This document shows, piece by piece, positions 22,669 to 32,626 of a stretch of 33,593 nucleotides of DNA (positions are counted from its first letter, which is position 1; every line of letters begins with the position of its first letter). The stretch is from a virus: IMG/VR virus record IMGVR_UViG_3300031707_000100, positions 1-33,593 of that record. The stretch is one strand, 5' to 3'. The position numbers and the translations under genes are program-made. The notes below the pieces were generated by a model. The model was not told where the DNA came from and did not search any database. It was given only the letters and a program-made list of their open reading frames with translations.

Positions 22669-25600
22669 GTGACTCACCTGCTGTAATTATATACGGAACC
22701 GATTTAACGGGAAGCATAACTGAGAAAGGAATCTCAGCTAATCCTCTTATTACATCGAATATTGGCACCGGCGTGAATAATGCTGCATTGCCATCATCTT
22801 CAATTTTGGTGGGAGGATCAGATGGAGCAAATCTACAGGCTGCACGTGTCTTCGATGTAGATACTTCTTCAGACAAGCAATTTGTTCTTGGCGTAACTCT
22901 TCGCAAAAGTGCGCTTAGTGGATCTCTTGAATATGGAACTTCTGCAGATCCATTTAGAGTTGATCCGACAGGAACAACCACACAGCCCGTTACTGGTTCT
23001 GTTGGAATAACAAATACTGTCGCAATATCGGCAGCTTCACTTCCTCTGCCGTCAGGAGCAGCGCAGGAACATGTTACTGCAGGAAGCTACAATTCATCTA
23101 GGCTAACAGATGGTTCTGCATTCTATGATGCTACAAAGACTGGTCAATTACCTTCTGCATTAGCAGGTGGAAAACTCGACGTAAATATAGGCACATGGTT
23201 GGGCTCGGCAGTTCCTACGACCGGTCAAAAGACAATGTCAGGATCAATTCCTGTAGTCATTGCAAGTGATCAAGGCGCAATTTCAGTCTCAGGAACGATA
23301 ATTATTACAGATGCTGCTGAAGGATTAAATGCATCTCTTGCACCAACGTCATCAATTCAGATCGGTGGTTCAGATGGAACTAATCTTCAAGCAGGCAGAG
23401 TCTTTGATGTAGATACTTCTTCAGATAAACAATTTGTGTTTGGAGTTACTCTTCGTAAGAGTGCACTGTCTGGGTCACTCGAGTATGGAACTTCAGCCGA
23501 CCCATTCAGAATTGATCCGACAGGAACAACGATACAACCAGTTAATGGAACTGTTACATCTAATCAGGGTTCTGCAGCTATTTTATCTAGTGCTTGGCCG
23601 ATAAGAATAACTGATGGAACAGTTTCAGCTAGTATCAGCGCAAATAACGCACTCAAGGTTGATGGTTCTGCAGTTACTCAACCAGTATCGGCAGCTTCTT
23701 TACCGCTCCCTTCAGGTGCAGCTCAAGAACATGTAACTGCAGGAAGTCCTAATTCAGCAAGATTAAGTGATGGATCTGCTTTCTATGATGCTACAAAAAC
23801 AGGACAATTACCCACTTCTTTGGCGGGAGGAAAGCTTGACATAAATCTTGGAACATGGATAGGATCAGCAGTTCCAACAACAGGCCAAAAGACGATGTCT
23901 GGGTCTATTCCGGTTGTTATATCAAGTGATCAAACTGCATTATTGATTTCTGGCTCAATTTCTGCTACAAATCCCTCGGTTGGAACAAATGATTCAACAG
24001 CACCAACTTCAACTACACAAATTGGTGGTTCAGATGGAACTAATCTTCAAGCCGGTAGAATATTTGATGTTGATACTTCTTCAGACAAGCAGTACGTCAT
24101 TGGTGTTACACTACGCAAGAGTGCACTTAGCGGATCTCTTGAATATGGAACATCTGCTGATCCAATAAGAGTTGATCCGACAGGAACAACGATACAGCCT
24201 GTGAATGGTACTGTTACAGCAAATCAAGGAACATCTGCAGCGTTGGTTAATGCTTGGCCGATAAGAATAACAGATGGAACAGTTTCAGCTAGCATTAGTT
24301 CAAATAATGCGCTGAAAGTTGATGGTTCTGCTGTTACACAGCCAATTTCTGCAGCTTCACTTCCATTACCCTCTGGCGCAGCTCAAGAACATGTGTCTGC
24401 TGTTAGTTATAATTCATCTCGTCTTACTGACGGCTCAGCATTCTATGATGCTACAAAGACAGGTCAGCTTCCTACATCTCTTGCTGGTGGAAAGCTTGAC
24501 ATAAATCTTGGAACTTGGCTAGGCTCTGTAGTTCCTACAACAGGACAGAAGACAATGTCTGGGTCTATTCCTGTCGTGATATCAAGTGATCAAACTGCAA
24601 TTCTTATTTCAGGATCAATTTCTGCAACAAATCCCTCTGTTGGAACTAATACTTCCACTGCACCAACTTCAACAACTCAAATTGGTGGCTCTGATGGAAC
24701 TAATCTTCAAGCCGGCAGAATATTTGATGTTGACACATCTTCTGATACGCAGTACGTCATTGGAGTCACACTTCGTAAGAGTGCACTTAGCGGCTCATTG
24801 GAGTATGGAACGTCTGCAGATCCAATTAGAATTGATCCAACTGGAACAACAACACAGCCTGTTACTGGGTCAGTTGGAATAACTAACACTGTTGCAATTT
24901 CAGCTGCTGCCCTACCATTACCAGCAGGAGCAGCACAAGAACATGTTACAGCTGCTAGCTATAATGCGTCGCGTCTCACTGACGGCTCAGCATTCTATGA
25001 TGCTACAAAGACAGGGCAATTACCAGCTGCGTTAGCAGGTGGAAAGTTAGATGTAAATATCGGAACTTGGATAGGTTCAGCTGTTCCTACGACCGGTCAA
25101 AAGACAATGTCAGGATCAATTCCTGTAGTCATTGCAAGTGATCAATCTGCTATTCTTATCTCAGGATCAATTTCTGCTACAAATCCAAGCGTAGGAACAA
25201 ATGCTTCGACTGCTCCTGTTTCTTCAACTCAAATTGGCGGATCAGATGGAACTAATCTCCAGGCTTCTAGAGTCTTCGACGTCGATACAAGCGCAGATAA
25301 ACAATTTGTGCTTGGAGTTACGCTTCGTAAGAGTGCACTTAGCGGATCTCTTGAATATGGAACATCAGCTGATCCAATAAGAGTTGATCCTACGGGAACA
25401 ACCACTCAGCCTATCTCTGCAGCTTCTCTCCCACTACCAGCAGGAGCGGCACAGGAACATGTAACTGCAGGAAGCCCTAATGCAGTAAGACTGAGTGATG
25501 GTTCTGCATTTTATGATGCTGTAAAGACAGGACAGTTACCCGCTGCATTGATATCAAGCAGACTTGATGTTAATGTAGGTTCATGGATGGGATCAACTGT

Positions 25601-25967
25601 TCCTGTCGTAGGACAGCAGGCAATGTCTGGTTCAATACCTGTTGTCATTTCAAGTAATCAATCATGGCCTACAGTTGGTACACATGCAAATGCATGGAAT
25701 GCAGCTGCTGTTGCAGCTAATGGAGTATCAACTGCAGTTGATTGTCAATATACACCTGCAATTACAGCATTTGGAAATTCAAGCGGAAATACAACAATTA
25801 CAATTCAAGTATCACAGGATAATTCAAATTTTTATGATGCTTCATCAACTTCATTAACCGGCGGCGCCGCAGATTTTGCAATATCCATATCTGCCGGCGC
25901 AAGATATGTACGTCTTAAATCAAGCGCCGCCCGAACAATCACAGCAACAATTGCCGGTAAAGGATGA
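22665..25967 (+). CDS. Large repeat-built fibre or appendage protein
   Basis: 1100 aa, starting in an ATGA overlap with the previous gene. It contains five copies of a 54-aa module (GGSDGTNLQAGRVFDVDTSS to TSADPFRVDPTG) alternating with a second module (RLTDGSAFYDATKTGQLP to GQKTMSGSIPVVI). Spacing between copies of the first module is 552, 660, 660 and 552 bases. The C-terminus is a distinct beta-sandwich-like domain (ITIQVSQDNSNFYDASSTSL to GARYVRLKSSAARTITATI). No Cys except one; low charge; very rich in Ser/Thr/Gly. This suits a long, thin trimeric fibre or whisker. Which appendage it belongs to cannot be told. Confidence 0.85.
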   Translation: MSDSPAVIIYGTDLTGSITEKGISANPLITSNIGTGVNNAALPSSSILVGGSDGANLQAARVFDVDTSSDKQFVLGVTLRKSALSGSLEYGTSADPFRVDPTGTTTQPVTGSVGITNTVAISAASLPLPSGAAQEHVTAGSYNSSRLTDGSAFYDATKTGQLPSALAGGKLDVNIGTWLGSAVPTTGQKTMSGSIPVVIASDQGAISVSGTIIITDAAEGLNASLAPTSSIQIGGSDGTNLQAGRVFDVDTSSDKQFVFGVTLRKSALSGSLEYGTSADPFRIDPTGTTIQPVNGTVTSNQGSAAILSSAWPIRITDGTVSASISANNALKVDGSAVTQPVSAASLPLPSGAAQEHVTAGSPNSARLSDGSAFYDATKTGQLPTSLAGGKLDINLGTWIGSAVPTTGQKTMSGSIPVVISSDQTALLISGSISATNPSVGTNDSTAPTSTTQIGGSDGTNLQAGRIFDVDTSSDKQYVIGVTLRKSALSGSLEYGTSADPIRVDPTGTTIQPVNGTVTANQGTSAALVNAWPIRITDGTVSASISSNNALKVDGSAVTQPISAASLPLPSGAAQEHVSAVSYNSSRLTDGSAFYDATKTGQLPTSLAGGKLDINLGTWLGSVVPTTGQKTMSGSIPVVISSDQTAILISGSISATNPSVGTNTSTAPTSTTQIGGSDGTNLQAGRIFDVDTSSDTQYVIGVTLRKSALSGSLEYGTSADPIRIDPTGTTTQPVTGSVGITNTVAISAAALPLPAGAAQEHVTAASYNASRLTDGSAFYDATKTGQLPAALAGGKLDVNIGTWIGSAVPTTGQKTMSGSIPVVIASDQSAILISGSISATNPSVGTNASTAPVSSTQIGGSDGTNLQASRVFDVDTSADKQFVLGVTLRKSALSGSLEYGTSADPIRVDPTGTTTQPISAASLPLPAGAAQEHVTAGSPNAVRLSDGSAFYDAVKTGQLPAALISSRLDVNVGSWMGSTVPVVGQQAMSGSIPVVISSNQSWPTVGTHANAWNAAAVAANGVSTAVDCQYTPAITAFGNSSGNTTITIQVSQDNSNFYDASSTSLTGGAADFAISISAGARYVRLKSSAARTITATIAGKG

Positions 25968-28900
25968 CAATGAGTAACGAGTTCCCAAGACAACCAGTTC
26001 CAAGTATAGCAGATCCAAATTCGAAATTAATTTTTTCGAATGATACAGTTACAGGAAGCAGCTCAGTTGTAAACACTGGGTTTGGTGCAAAAGAAGTATC
26101 TGTTGTAGTAAATATTTTGAATATTCCAACAGGAACAGGCCCTGGCATACAATTTACTCTGCAAGAAGTTGATCCGGGCGACAATACGACTTCATTTGGA
26201 TCTAGTTCATCAACATCGATGATAACAGGTTCTGGTGTTTTTACTGCATCTTTACGTTCAACATTTGCAGGTACAATCAAGACATCTTGGACAGTTAGTG
26301 GAAGTACACCTTCATTCACAGGCGTTTATACTACGCTTGTATCGAAGTCGACAACTGTATTGTTAGGTGTAGATAGTTCTGGAAATCAACAACAAATTAG
26401 AGCCGATTCTCTTGGAACTTTAATAACTCAGGGTTCTTCGACAGGCACGGCGACACCAGTTACAGGATCTGTGTCAGCACGTCTCACTGATGGTGCAGCA
26501 TTCTATGATGCTGCAAAGACCGGTCAATTACCATCTGCCTTAGTTGGAGGCCGCCTTGATGTTGTTGTCGGTGCAGCACTTCCAGCAGGTACAAACAATA
26601 TCGGTGATGTTGATATACTTTCAGTTCCTGCACCTTTGTCAACTACGGGTACCGGTACAGAAGCTGCCGCGCTTAGAGTCACAATTGCAACAGATTCAAC
26701 TGGTATACTTTCTGTTGATGATAATGGATCTAGTCTAACAATCGATTCAACGCAGTTACCCGCTGCACTTGTAGGTGGAAGATTTGACGAGAATATAGGC
26801 TCATGGCTTGGATCAACTGCACCATCTGTTGGTCAGAAAACAATGGCTGCTTCTGTTCCCGTTGTGATATCAAGTGATCAGACAGCTATACTGATTTCAG
26901 GATCGATATCAGCTACAAATCCATCTGTTGGAACAAATAATTCCACAGCACCAACTTCAACAACTCAGATTGGTGGTTCAGATGGAACAAATCTTCAGGC
27001 AGGACGCACATTTGATGTTGATACATCTTCTGATAAGCAGTACGTCATTGGTGTAACTCTTCGCAAAAGTGCGCTGAGCGGCTCATTGGAGTATGGAACA
27101 TCAGCCGATCCAATAAGAGTTGATCCAACAGGAATGACAACACAGCCTGTAACAGGATCATTAACTGCACAACTTCAGAGTGGACCCAAAGGGTCAACAG
27201 CAGTTGCATCTGTAACAAGCACGGCTTCAGGCGCAAATCATCAACCACTTGATGTTGCAATTTATGATGCAGCAGGAAATCAGATCACGACTTTTGGCGG
27301 CGGAACACAATACGGAGATGGAGCTGCTAGAACAGCAACAAACGTCACAGGGACCATAATGATGGTTGATGACGGTACAAATATTCAGTCAGTCTCTGGT
27401 GATGCTTCGGGTCGACTTAATACTGTTATCAGTTCTTGGTTTGGTTCAACTGTGCCAACAGCAGGCCAGAAGACAATGTCTGGGTCAATTCCATTCACAC
27501 TTGCAAGCGATCAGGGAAATGTAATAATTGGTATATCAGGAACCATCAGTTCCGGAAATAGTTCTACATCAATACTCACAGGAAGCCAAGTATTTACAGG
27601 TCTTGGTGTTGATACACTCGCCGCTGCATCAATATCAATACAAGTATTTGCAAATGTCGCAAGTGAAACTGATGGACTTAAATTTCAGTGGTCTCAAGAT
27701 AATGTCAATTGGGATGAGACGTTATCATTTACACTTGCTGCTTCTTTGGGACAAGCATTTATGTTTGGACCACATGCTCGTTTCTTTCGAGTGCAGTACA
27801 CAAATGGAGTAGTAGGACAAGCTTCATTTCGCTTACAGACAATTTTAAAACCAGTCATCGTTCGACATGATACAATTCGTCTTGCAGATGTTCCTATTGG
27901 CGAACAAGATGCAACTGTTGTTAAGGCAGTCATATCAGGAAAAACAACAGCAGGCGGCGGCACATATGTCGATGTAAAAGTAAATCCTTCAGGTGCAGTT
28001 CAAGTTGGAGGTTCTGTAGCAATAACTGATAGTGGAGGAACAAATACAACAGCTGTTAAGGCAGCAAGTACAGCTGCAATTGCTACAGATCCTGCGCTTG
28101 TTGTTGCTATATCTCCAAATAATTCTGTTTCAATTACAGCTGCATCTCTTCCTCTACCTTCGGGTGCTGCTCAGGAGCATACTGGTTCTGCTAGCTATAA
28201 TTCATCACGTCTCACTGACGGATCTGCTTTCTATGATGCTACAAAAACAGGACAGCTCCCTACTTCTCTTGCAGGAGGTAAACTAGATGTAAATCTTGGA
28301 ACGTGGCTAGGTTCAACTGTACCAACAGCGGGACAGAAGACAATGTCTGGATCGATCCCAGTTGTAATTTCTAGTGATCAGACAGCTATTCTTATCTCAG
28401 GATCGATATCAGCAACAAATCCAAGCGTAGGAACAAATGCTTCGACTGCTCCTGTTTCTTCAACTCAAATAGGAGGGTCAGATGGAACTAATCTGCAATC
28501 AGGCAGAGTCTTTGACGTAGATACATCTTCTGATAAACAGTATGTTTTAGGTGTTACACTTCGCAAGAGCGCCTTAAGCGGATCATTAGAATACGGAACA
28601 TCAGCTGATCCAATAAGAGTTGATCCAACTGGTACTACTACACAGCCTGTAACAGGATCATTAACTGCACAACTTCAGAGTGGACCCAAAGGGTCAACAG
28701 CAGCTGCATCTGTAACAAGCACGGCTTCAGGCGCAAATCATCAACCACTTGATGTTGCAATTTATGATGCAGCAGGAAATCAAATATCAACATTTGGTGG
28801 AGGAACACAGTTTGGCGACGGATTTGCTCGAACAGCAACAAACGTCACAGGGACCATAATGATGGTCGACGATGGAACAAATATTCAATCTGTCTCTGGT

Positions 28901-31900
28901 GATTCTTCAGGAAGACTCAATACAGTTATGAGTTCGTGGTTTGGTTCAACTGTACCAACAGCGGGACAGAAGACAATGTCTGGCTCTATTCCCTTTACAC
29001 TTGCCAGTGATCAATCTGCCATACTGATTTCAGGATCTATAACAAATCCAAGTATTGGAACAAATGCTTCAACAGCACCAACTTCAACAACTCAAATTGG
29101 TGGCTCTGATGGAACTAATCTTCAAGCCGGCAGAATATTTGATGTTGACACATCTTCAGACAAGCAGTATGTTTTAGGCGTCACTCTTCGTAAGAGTGCA
29201 CTGTCTGGGTCGCTCGAGTATGGAACGTCAGCTGATCCAATTAGAATTGATCCAACAGGAACGACAACACAACCTGTTACGGGTTCAGTTGGAATAACTA
29301 ATGTCGTGTCTGTTACAACATCAGGATCGCTTCCTGTTATTATCAATGGTGTTGCAACAATCACCGGATCAGTTGCAATTACTGCTGCATCTCTACCATT
29401 ACCCGCTGGTGCCGCTACCTCAGCTAATCAATCCACGCTTGGTTCGCAGACTACTAAGATCAACGACGGCACCAATACCGCTTCGGTCATGGCAGCTAGT
29501 ACAACTGCTGTATACGCAGATAAGGCTCTCGTTGTAGCCATCTCGCCGAACAGCAATGACATTGCTGTGCTTGGTTACAATAATGGGGTAGGAGCATCTG
29601 CAACTTGGGATAACACTTCGAACCTACTTGAAAATATCGAAGCCATACCAGGAACTAACCCGTATGATGAGCCAACTGTCAGTATCTCACTGACACGTAC
29701 CGGAACAATTACAGCAGGCGAGATTTCGTTTCAGGGTTCGGACGCAACTGGTGGTGTTTGGTTCCCAGTAATGGCCACTCGCGTCGCTGCCTTCACGACA
29801 GAATCATCCTATCTGTTGTCTGGCTCGGCAGATACAATGTGGAAGGTGAGCGCCGCTGGATTTCCTAACATCCGCGTACAGCTCACCACGCAGATAACGG
29901 GCGCTGGCAGTGTCTTTGTCACGACCCTATGGGATGCGTCACCTATAGGTGACAATCGTTCCACTGTCGGACAATCTGACGAGACCAAGCTGAACGCTAC
30001 AGCTACTCTGAAGAGTGGTCTCAAGGGATCCTCTGCTGCGGCTTTGGTTACCAGTACGGCATCGGGAGCTGACCATCAGTCACTCGATGTGATAATCCGG
30101 AATGGTACCGGGCAGACACCCGAAGTACTAGACCCGTACACGGCAGCGCCGGCCTCCGCTCCGTCGCTCGTTGTAGCCATTTCTCCTAATTCAAATATTG
30201 TTACTGTGGGTCGCTACAGTAATGGAGCTGGAGAAGTCGCGACTTTAACCAACGCTACGGCAATCAATACAACAGTAGTAGCAGTACCAGCCAATGGCCT
30301 CGCAGCGGGCTCCAATGCGGGAACTGCAACTTTCTCAATGGTTCGTACCGGAACAATTTCGGGAGGTGAATTATCATTTCAGGGTTCTGATGACAGTGGC
30401 GCCTGGTTTCCAGTAAGAGCTGTTCGTACCGACACCTTCACCACAGCGACATCACAGTTACTATCGGGCATAACCGACGTGATGTGGAAGGTGAGTTGTG
30501 CTGGATTCGTCAGCATCCGAGCCAAACTCACCACAGTGATCACTGGTGCAGGCAGCCTCTTAGTCACGACCGAATGGGATGCGTCTCCCGTAGGAGACGT
30601 CACTGCGACTGTTGGTCAGAGCGACGAAACACTACTCAAGGCTACGGCCACTCTGAAGAGCGGTCTCAAGGGCTCTTCTGCGGCGGCTTTGGTTACCAGC
30701 ACGGCTTCTGGAGCTGATCATCAAATACTTGACGTTGCAATTTACGACGGTTCAGGAAACCAAATATCAACATTTGGTGGAGGAACGCAATACGTTGTAG
30801 ATGCAGCCGCCCCTACAACTCCAACTGGCAGCATTTCTCTTGCCCAGCGTGATGATCAGTTGTCAACAGTTACACCAGTCGAAGGTGATTGGATTCAGCC
30901 TCGTGCGAGTTCCAAGGGTGCGCTCTGGGTAACAATACCAGACATTAACGGTGATCCAATTACTTCGTTCGGCGGCGGAACTCAGTACACAGTCAATGCT
31001 GTAGCTCCTGCAGATCCTGTCGGAACAGCGCTAGTTGCAGAACGCGATGATCAACTCTCAACCCTGAGTGAAGTTGAAGGAGACTGGACCCAGGTAAGAG
31101 CTAGTGCCAAAGGTGCGCTCTGGGTGACGATCCCAGATACCAATGGCGATCCGATTACCAGCTTCGGCGGCGGTACCCAGTATGCCGACGGCGCCGTCCG
31201 GGGCACCTCCACAGGCACGCTCTTAATGGTTGACGATGGGGTAAATATTCAGTCTGCGCTTGGAAATACTTCTGGAGAACTTTATACAATTGCTAAACAA
31301 GGTCAAGCAGGTACACTTTCTGGTTCTTGGCCTACAAGAATAACAGACGGTACGACTGTTTCCGCAGTAAAAGCTGCAAGTACAGCTGCTGTTGCTGCAG
31401 ATCCTGCACTTGTTGTTTCTTTGAGTCCCAACAGTCCTGGCTATATGTCACAAAATGTTACTGTTAGTTCAGCCAACAGTTCAACTGCTACTTTGGCAGG
31501 CGCAGCATCTTTTGTCGGTACAAGCGTTTCTACACTAGGTGTTGCTACAATACAATTAATCGTATTTTCTGATGTTGCGTCATCAGCCGCCGGATTAGCT
31601 ATTCAACAAAGCTCAGATGGAACAAATTGGGATTTTACCGATACATTTACTGTTTATGCTTTAACGGGTTTTAACACAACTGTTGCAGCTATTGGATCAT
31701 TTGCTCGAGTTGTGTACACAAACGGAGCATCAGCACAGGGAGTATTCAGGCTACAAACACTTTTGTGTCCTGTTGCACAGCTTTTACATATTAATGAAAC
31801 ATCTGCAATACAAAGCATCACTGCACAGGATACAGCAACATCAGGCACAATTTATTCAAATGGACAAGTAATTTACGGAGGAACACCTACTGCTAATAGT

Positions 31901-32626
31901 GCTGTTTCTGCCTCGCTACAAAGTTGGAATTCTTGTGTATTACAAACTTCTGGTACTTGGTCAGGAACGCTTGCACTTGAAGCAAGTATAGACGGCGGTG
32001 TCACATGGACTAAAAAATCACTTCATCTCGCCGGGACAGATATTCAGGCGATGTCATTTACATCAAACTTTTTTGGCGGCTTGAATACAACAGGTTATAG
32101 CAATGTTCGTATACGTTCAACTGCTGCATGGACGGGAACAGCAACAGTTCGATACATTCAATCAGAAGATTTGAATTCTGTATTTATTGGAAATGCATTG
32201 CGCAACGCCGACAGTAGCGGAAATATACAGCCTGCAGCGGATATTGCATCTCGTAAATTTTTTACAGCAGTTACAGATGGAACAAATACAGCAACAGTTA
32301 AGGCGGCTAGCGTCACAGCCCTGGGTGCAGACACTGCGCTTGTTACTCAATTACGATCTGCTTCATCAGGAACAATAACAAACGTGTCTTCTTCTGTGAC
32401 ATCTGTTCAATTAATTGCAGCAAATACAGCACGAATTGGTGCAGTAATATTCAATGATTCAACATCAGTATGTTTTGTGAAGTTTGGAATAGCAGCAGGT
32501 CCCACAAATTTCACGTATAGACTTACTACAAATGCTGTTCTTGAAATTCCGTGGTCATATACAGGAAGAATCGATGGAATTTGGACAACTGCAAATGGAA
32601 ATGCTAGGATTACGGAGTTAGTCTAA
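25964..32626 (+). CDS. Giant repeat-built fibre or appendage protein
   Basis: 2220 aa (ATG 25964, overlapping the previous stop; a second ATG lies at 25970). A unique N-terminal domain (NEFPRQPVPSIADPNSKLIF, then beta-rich) is followed by three copies of the 54-aa module shared with the previous gene. Further units are built on GPKGSTAVASVTSTASGANHQPLDV and VTGTIMMVDDGTNIQS. Two G+C-richer units of about 190 aa each (ISFQGSDATGGVWFPV and DTMWKVSAAGFPNIR; LSFQGSDDSGAWFPV and DVMWKVSCAGFVSIR) come next, then FGGGTQY repeats and a C-terminal domain ending IPWSYTGRIDGIW. It probably forms a receptor-binding or baseplate-linked appendage. Confidence 0.85.
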   Translation: MTMSNEFPRQPVPSIADPNSKLIFSNDTVTGSSSVVNTGFGAKEVSVVVNILNIPTGTGPGIQFTLQEVDPGDNTTSFGSSSSTSMITGSGVFTASLRSTFAGTIKTSWTVSGSTPSFTGVYTTLVSKSTTVLLGVDSSGNQQQIRADSLGTLITQGSSTGTATPVTGSVSARLTDGAAFYDAAKTGQLPSALVGGRLDVVVGAALPAGTNNIGDVDILSVPAPLSTTGTGTEAAALRVTIATDSTGILSVDDNGSSLTIDSTQLPAALVGGRFDENIGSWLGSTAPSVGQKTMAASVPVVISSDQTAILISGSISATNPSVGTNNSTAPTSTTQIGGSDGTNLQAGRTFDVDTSSDKQYVIGVTLRKSALSGSLEYGTSADPIRVDPTGMTTQPVTGSLTAQLQSGPKGSTAVASVTSTASGANHQPLDVAIYDAAGNQITTFGGGTQYGDGAARTATNVTGTIMMVDDGTNIQSVSGDASGRLNTVISSWFGSTVPTAGQKTMSGSIPFTLASDQGNVIIGISGTISSGNSSTSILTGSQVFTGLGVDTLAAASISIQVFANVASETDGLKFQWSQDNVNWDETLSFTLAASLGQAFMFGPHARFFRVQYTNGVVGQASFRLQTILKPVIVRHDTIRLADVPIGEQDATVVKAVISGKTTAGGGTYVDVKVNPSGAVQVGGSVAITDSGGTNTTAVKAASTAAIATDPALVVAISPNNSVSITAASLPLPSGAAQEHTGSASYNSSRLTDGSAFYDATKTGQLPTSLAGGKLDVNLGTWLGSTVPTAGQKTMSGSIPVVISSDQTAILISGSISATNPSVGTNASTAPVSSTQIGGSDGTNLQSGRVFDVDTSSDKQYVLGVTLRKSALSGSLEYGTSADPIRVDPTGTTTQPVTGSLTAQLQSGPKGSTAAASVTSTASGANHQPLDVAIYDAAGNQISTFGGGTQFGDGFARTATNVTGTIMMVDDGTNIQSVSGDSSGRLNTVMSSWFGSTVPTAGQKTMSGSIPFTLASDQSAILISGSITNPSIGTNASTAPTSTTQIGGSDGTNLQAGRIFDVDTSSDKQYVLGVTLRKSALSGSLEYGTSADPIRIDPTGTTTQPVTGSVGITNVVSVTTSGSLPVIINGVATITGSVAITAASLPLPAGAATSANQSTLGSQTTKINDGTNTASVMAASTTAVYADKALVVAISPNSNDIAVLGYNNGVGASATWDNTSNLLENIEAIPGTNPYDEPTVSISLTRTGTITAGEISFQGSDATGGVWFPVMATRVAAFTTESSYLLSGSADTMWKVSAAGFPNIRVQLTTQITGAGSVFVTTLWDASPIGDNRSTVGQSDETKLNATATLKSGLKGSSAAALVTSTASGADHQSLDVIIRNGTGQTPEVLDPYTAAPASAPSLVVAISPNSNIVTVGRYSNGAGEVATLTNATAINTTVVAVPANGLAAGSNAGTATFSMVRTGTISGGELSFQGSDDSGAWFPVRAVRTDTFTTATSQLLSGITDVMWKVSCAGFVSIRAKLTTVITGAGSLLVTTEWDASPVGDVTATVGQSDETLLKATATLKSGLKGSSAAALVTSTASGADHQILDVAIYDGSGNQISTFGGGTQYVVDAAAPTTPTGSISLAQRDDQLSTVTPVEGDWIQPRASSKGALWVTIPDINGDPITSFGGGTQYTVNAVAPADPVGTALVAERDDQLSTLSEVEGDWTQVRASAKGALWVTIPDTNGDPITSFGGGTQYADGAVRGTSTGTLLMVDDGVNIQSALGNTSGELYTIAKQGQAGTLSGSWPTRITDGTTVSAVKAASTAAVAADPALVVSLSPNSPGYMSQNVTVSSANSSTATLAGAASFVGTSVSTLGVATIQLIVFSDVASSAAGLAIQQSSDGTNWDFTDTFTVYALTGFNTTVAAIGSFARVVYTNGASAQGVFRLQTLLCPVAQLLHINETSAIQSITAQDTATSGTIYSNGQVIYGGTPTANSAVSASLQSWNSCVLQTSGTWSGTLALEASIDGGVTWTKKSLHLAGTDIQAMSFTSNFFGGLNTTGYSNVRIRSTAAWTGTATVRYIQSEDLNSVFIGNALRNADSSGNIQPAADIASRKFFTAVTDGTNTATVKAASVTALGADTALVTQLRSASSGTITNVSSSVTSVQLIAANTARIGAVIFNDSTSVCFVKFGIAAGPTNFTYRLTTNAVLEIPWSYTGRIDGIWTTANGNARITELV
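27141..27282 (+). repeat. Near-identical direct repeat, left copy (partner at 28641)
   Basis: This 142-base block recurs at 28641-28782 with a single difference (T at 27204, C at 28704). The offset is exactly 1500 bases, and identity continues in patches further on (for example the 30 bases around 27331-27360 and 28831-28860). Confidence 0.92.
28641..28782 (+). repeat. Near-identical direct repeat, right copy (partner at 27141)
   Basis: Second copy of the 142-base block. Recombination between the two would delete or duplicate exactly 500 codons without breaking the frame. Confidence 0.92.

Larger units (their letters stand above)
22812..29260 (+). repeat. Eight copies of a 162-base (54-aa) fibre module
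   Basis: Copies lie at 22812-22973, 23364-23525, 24024-24185, 24684-24845, 25236-25397, 26972-27133, 28472-28633 and 29099-29260, all exactly 162 bases and in frame. The first five are in one gene and the last three in the next. Protein sequences are nearly the same (LRKSALSGSLEYGTSADP is invariant), while many third codon positions differ. Confidence 0.93.

Noticed and set aside
22812-29260. CRISPR-like array
   Set aside because: Repeats are 162 bases, in frame and protein-coding; no short repeat-spacer pattern anywhere in the window.
22665-32626. Diversity-generating retroelement target in the fibre genes
   Set aside because: No reverse transcriptase or template repeat is visible, and variation between copies is mostly synonymous rather than at adenines.
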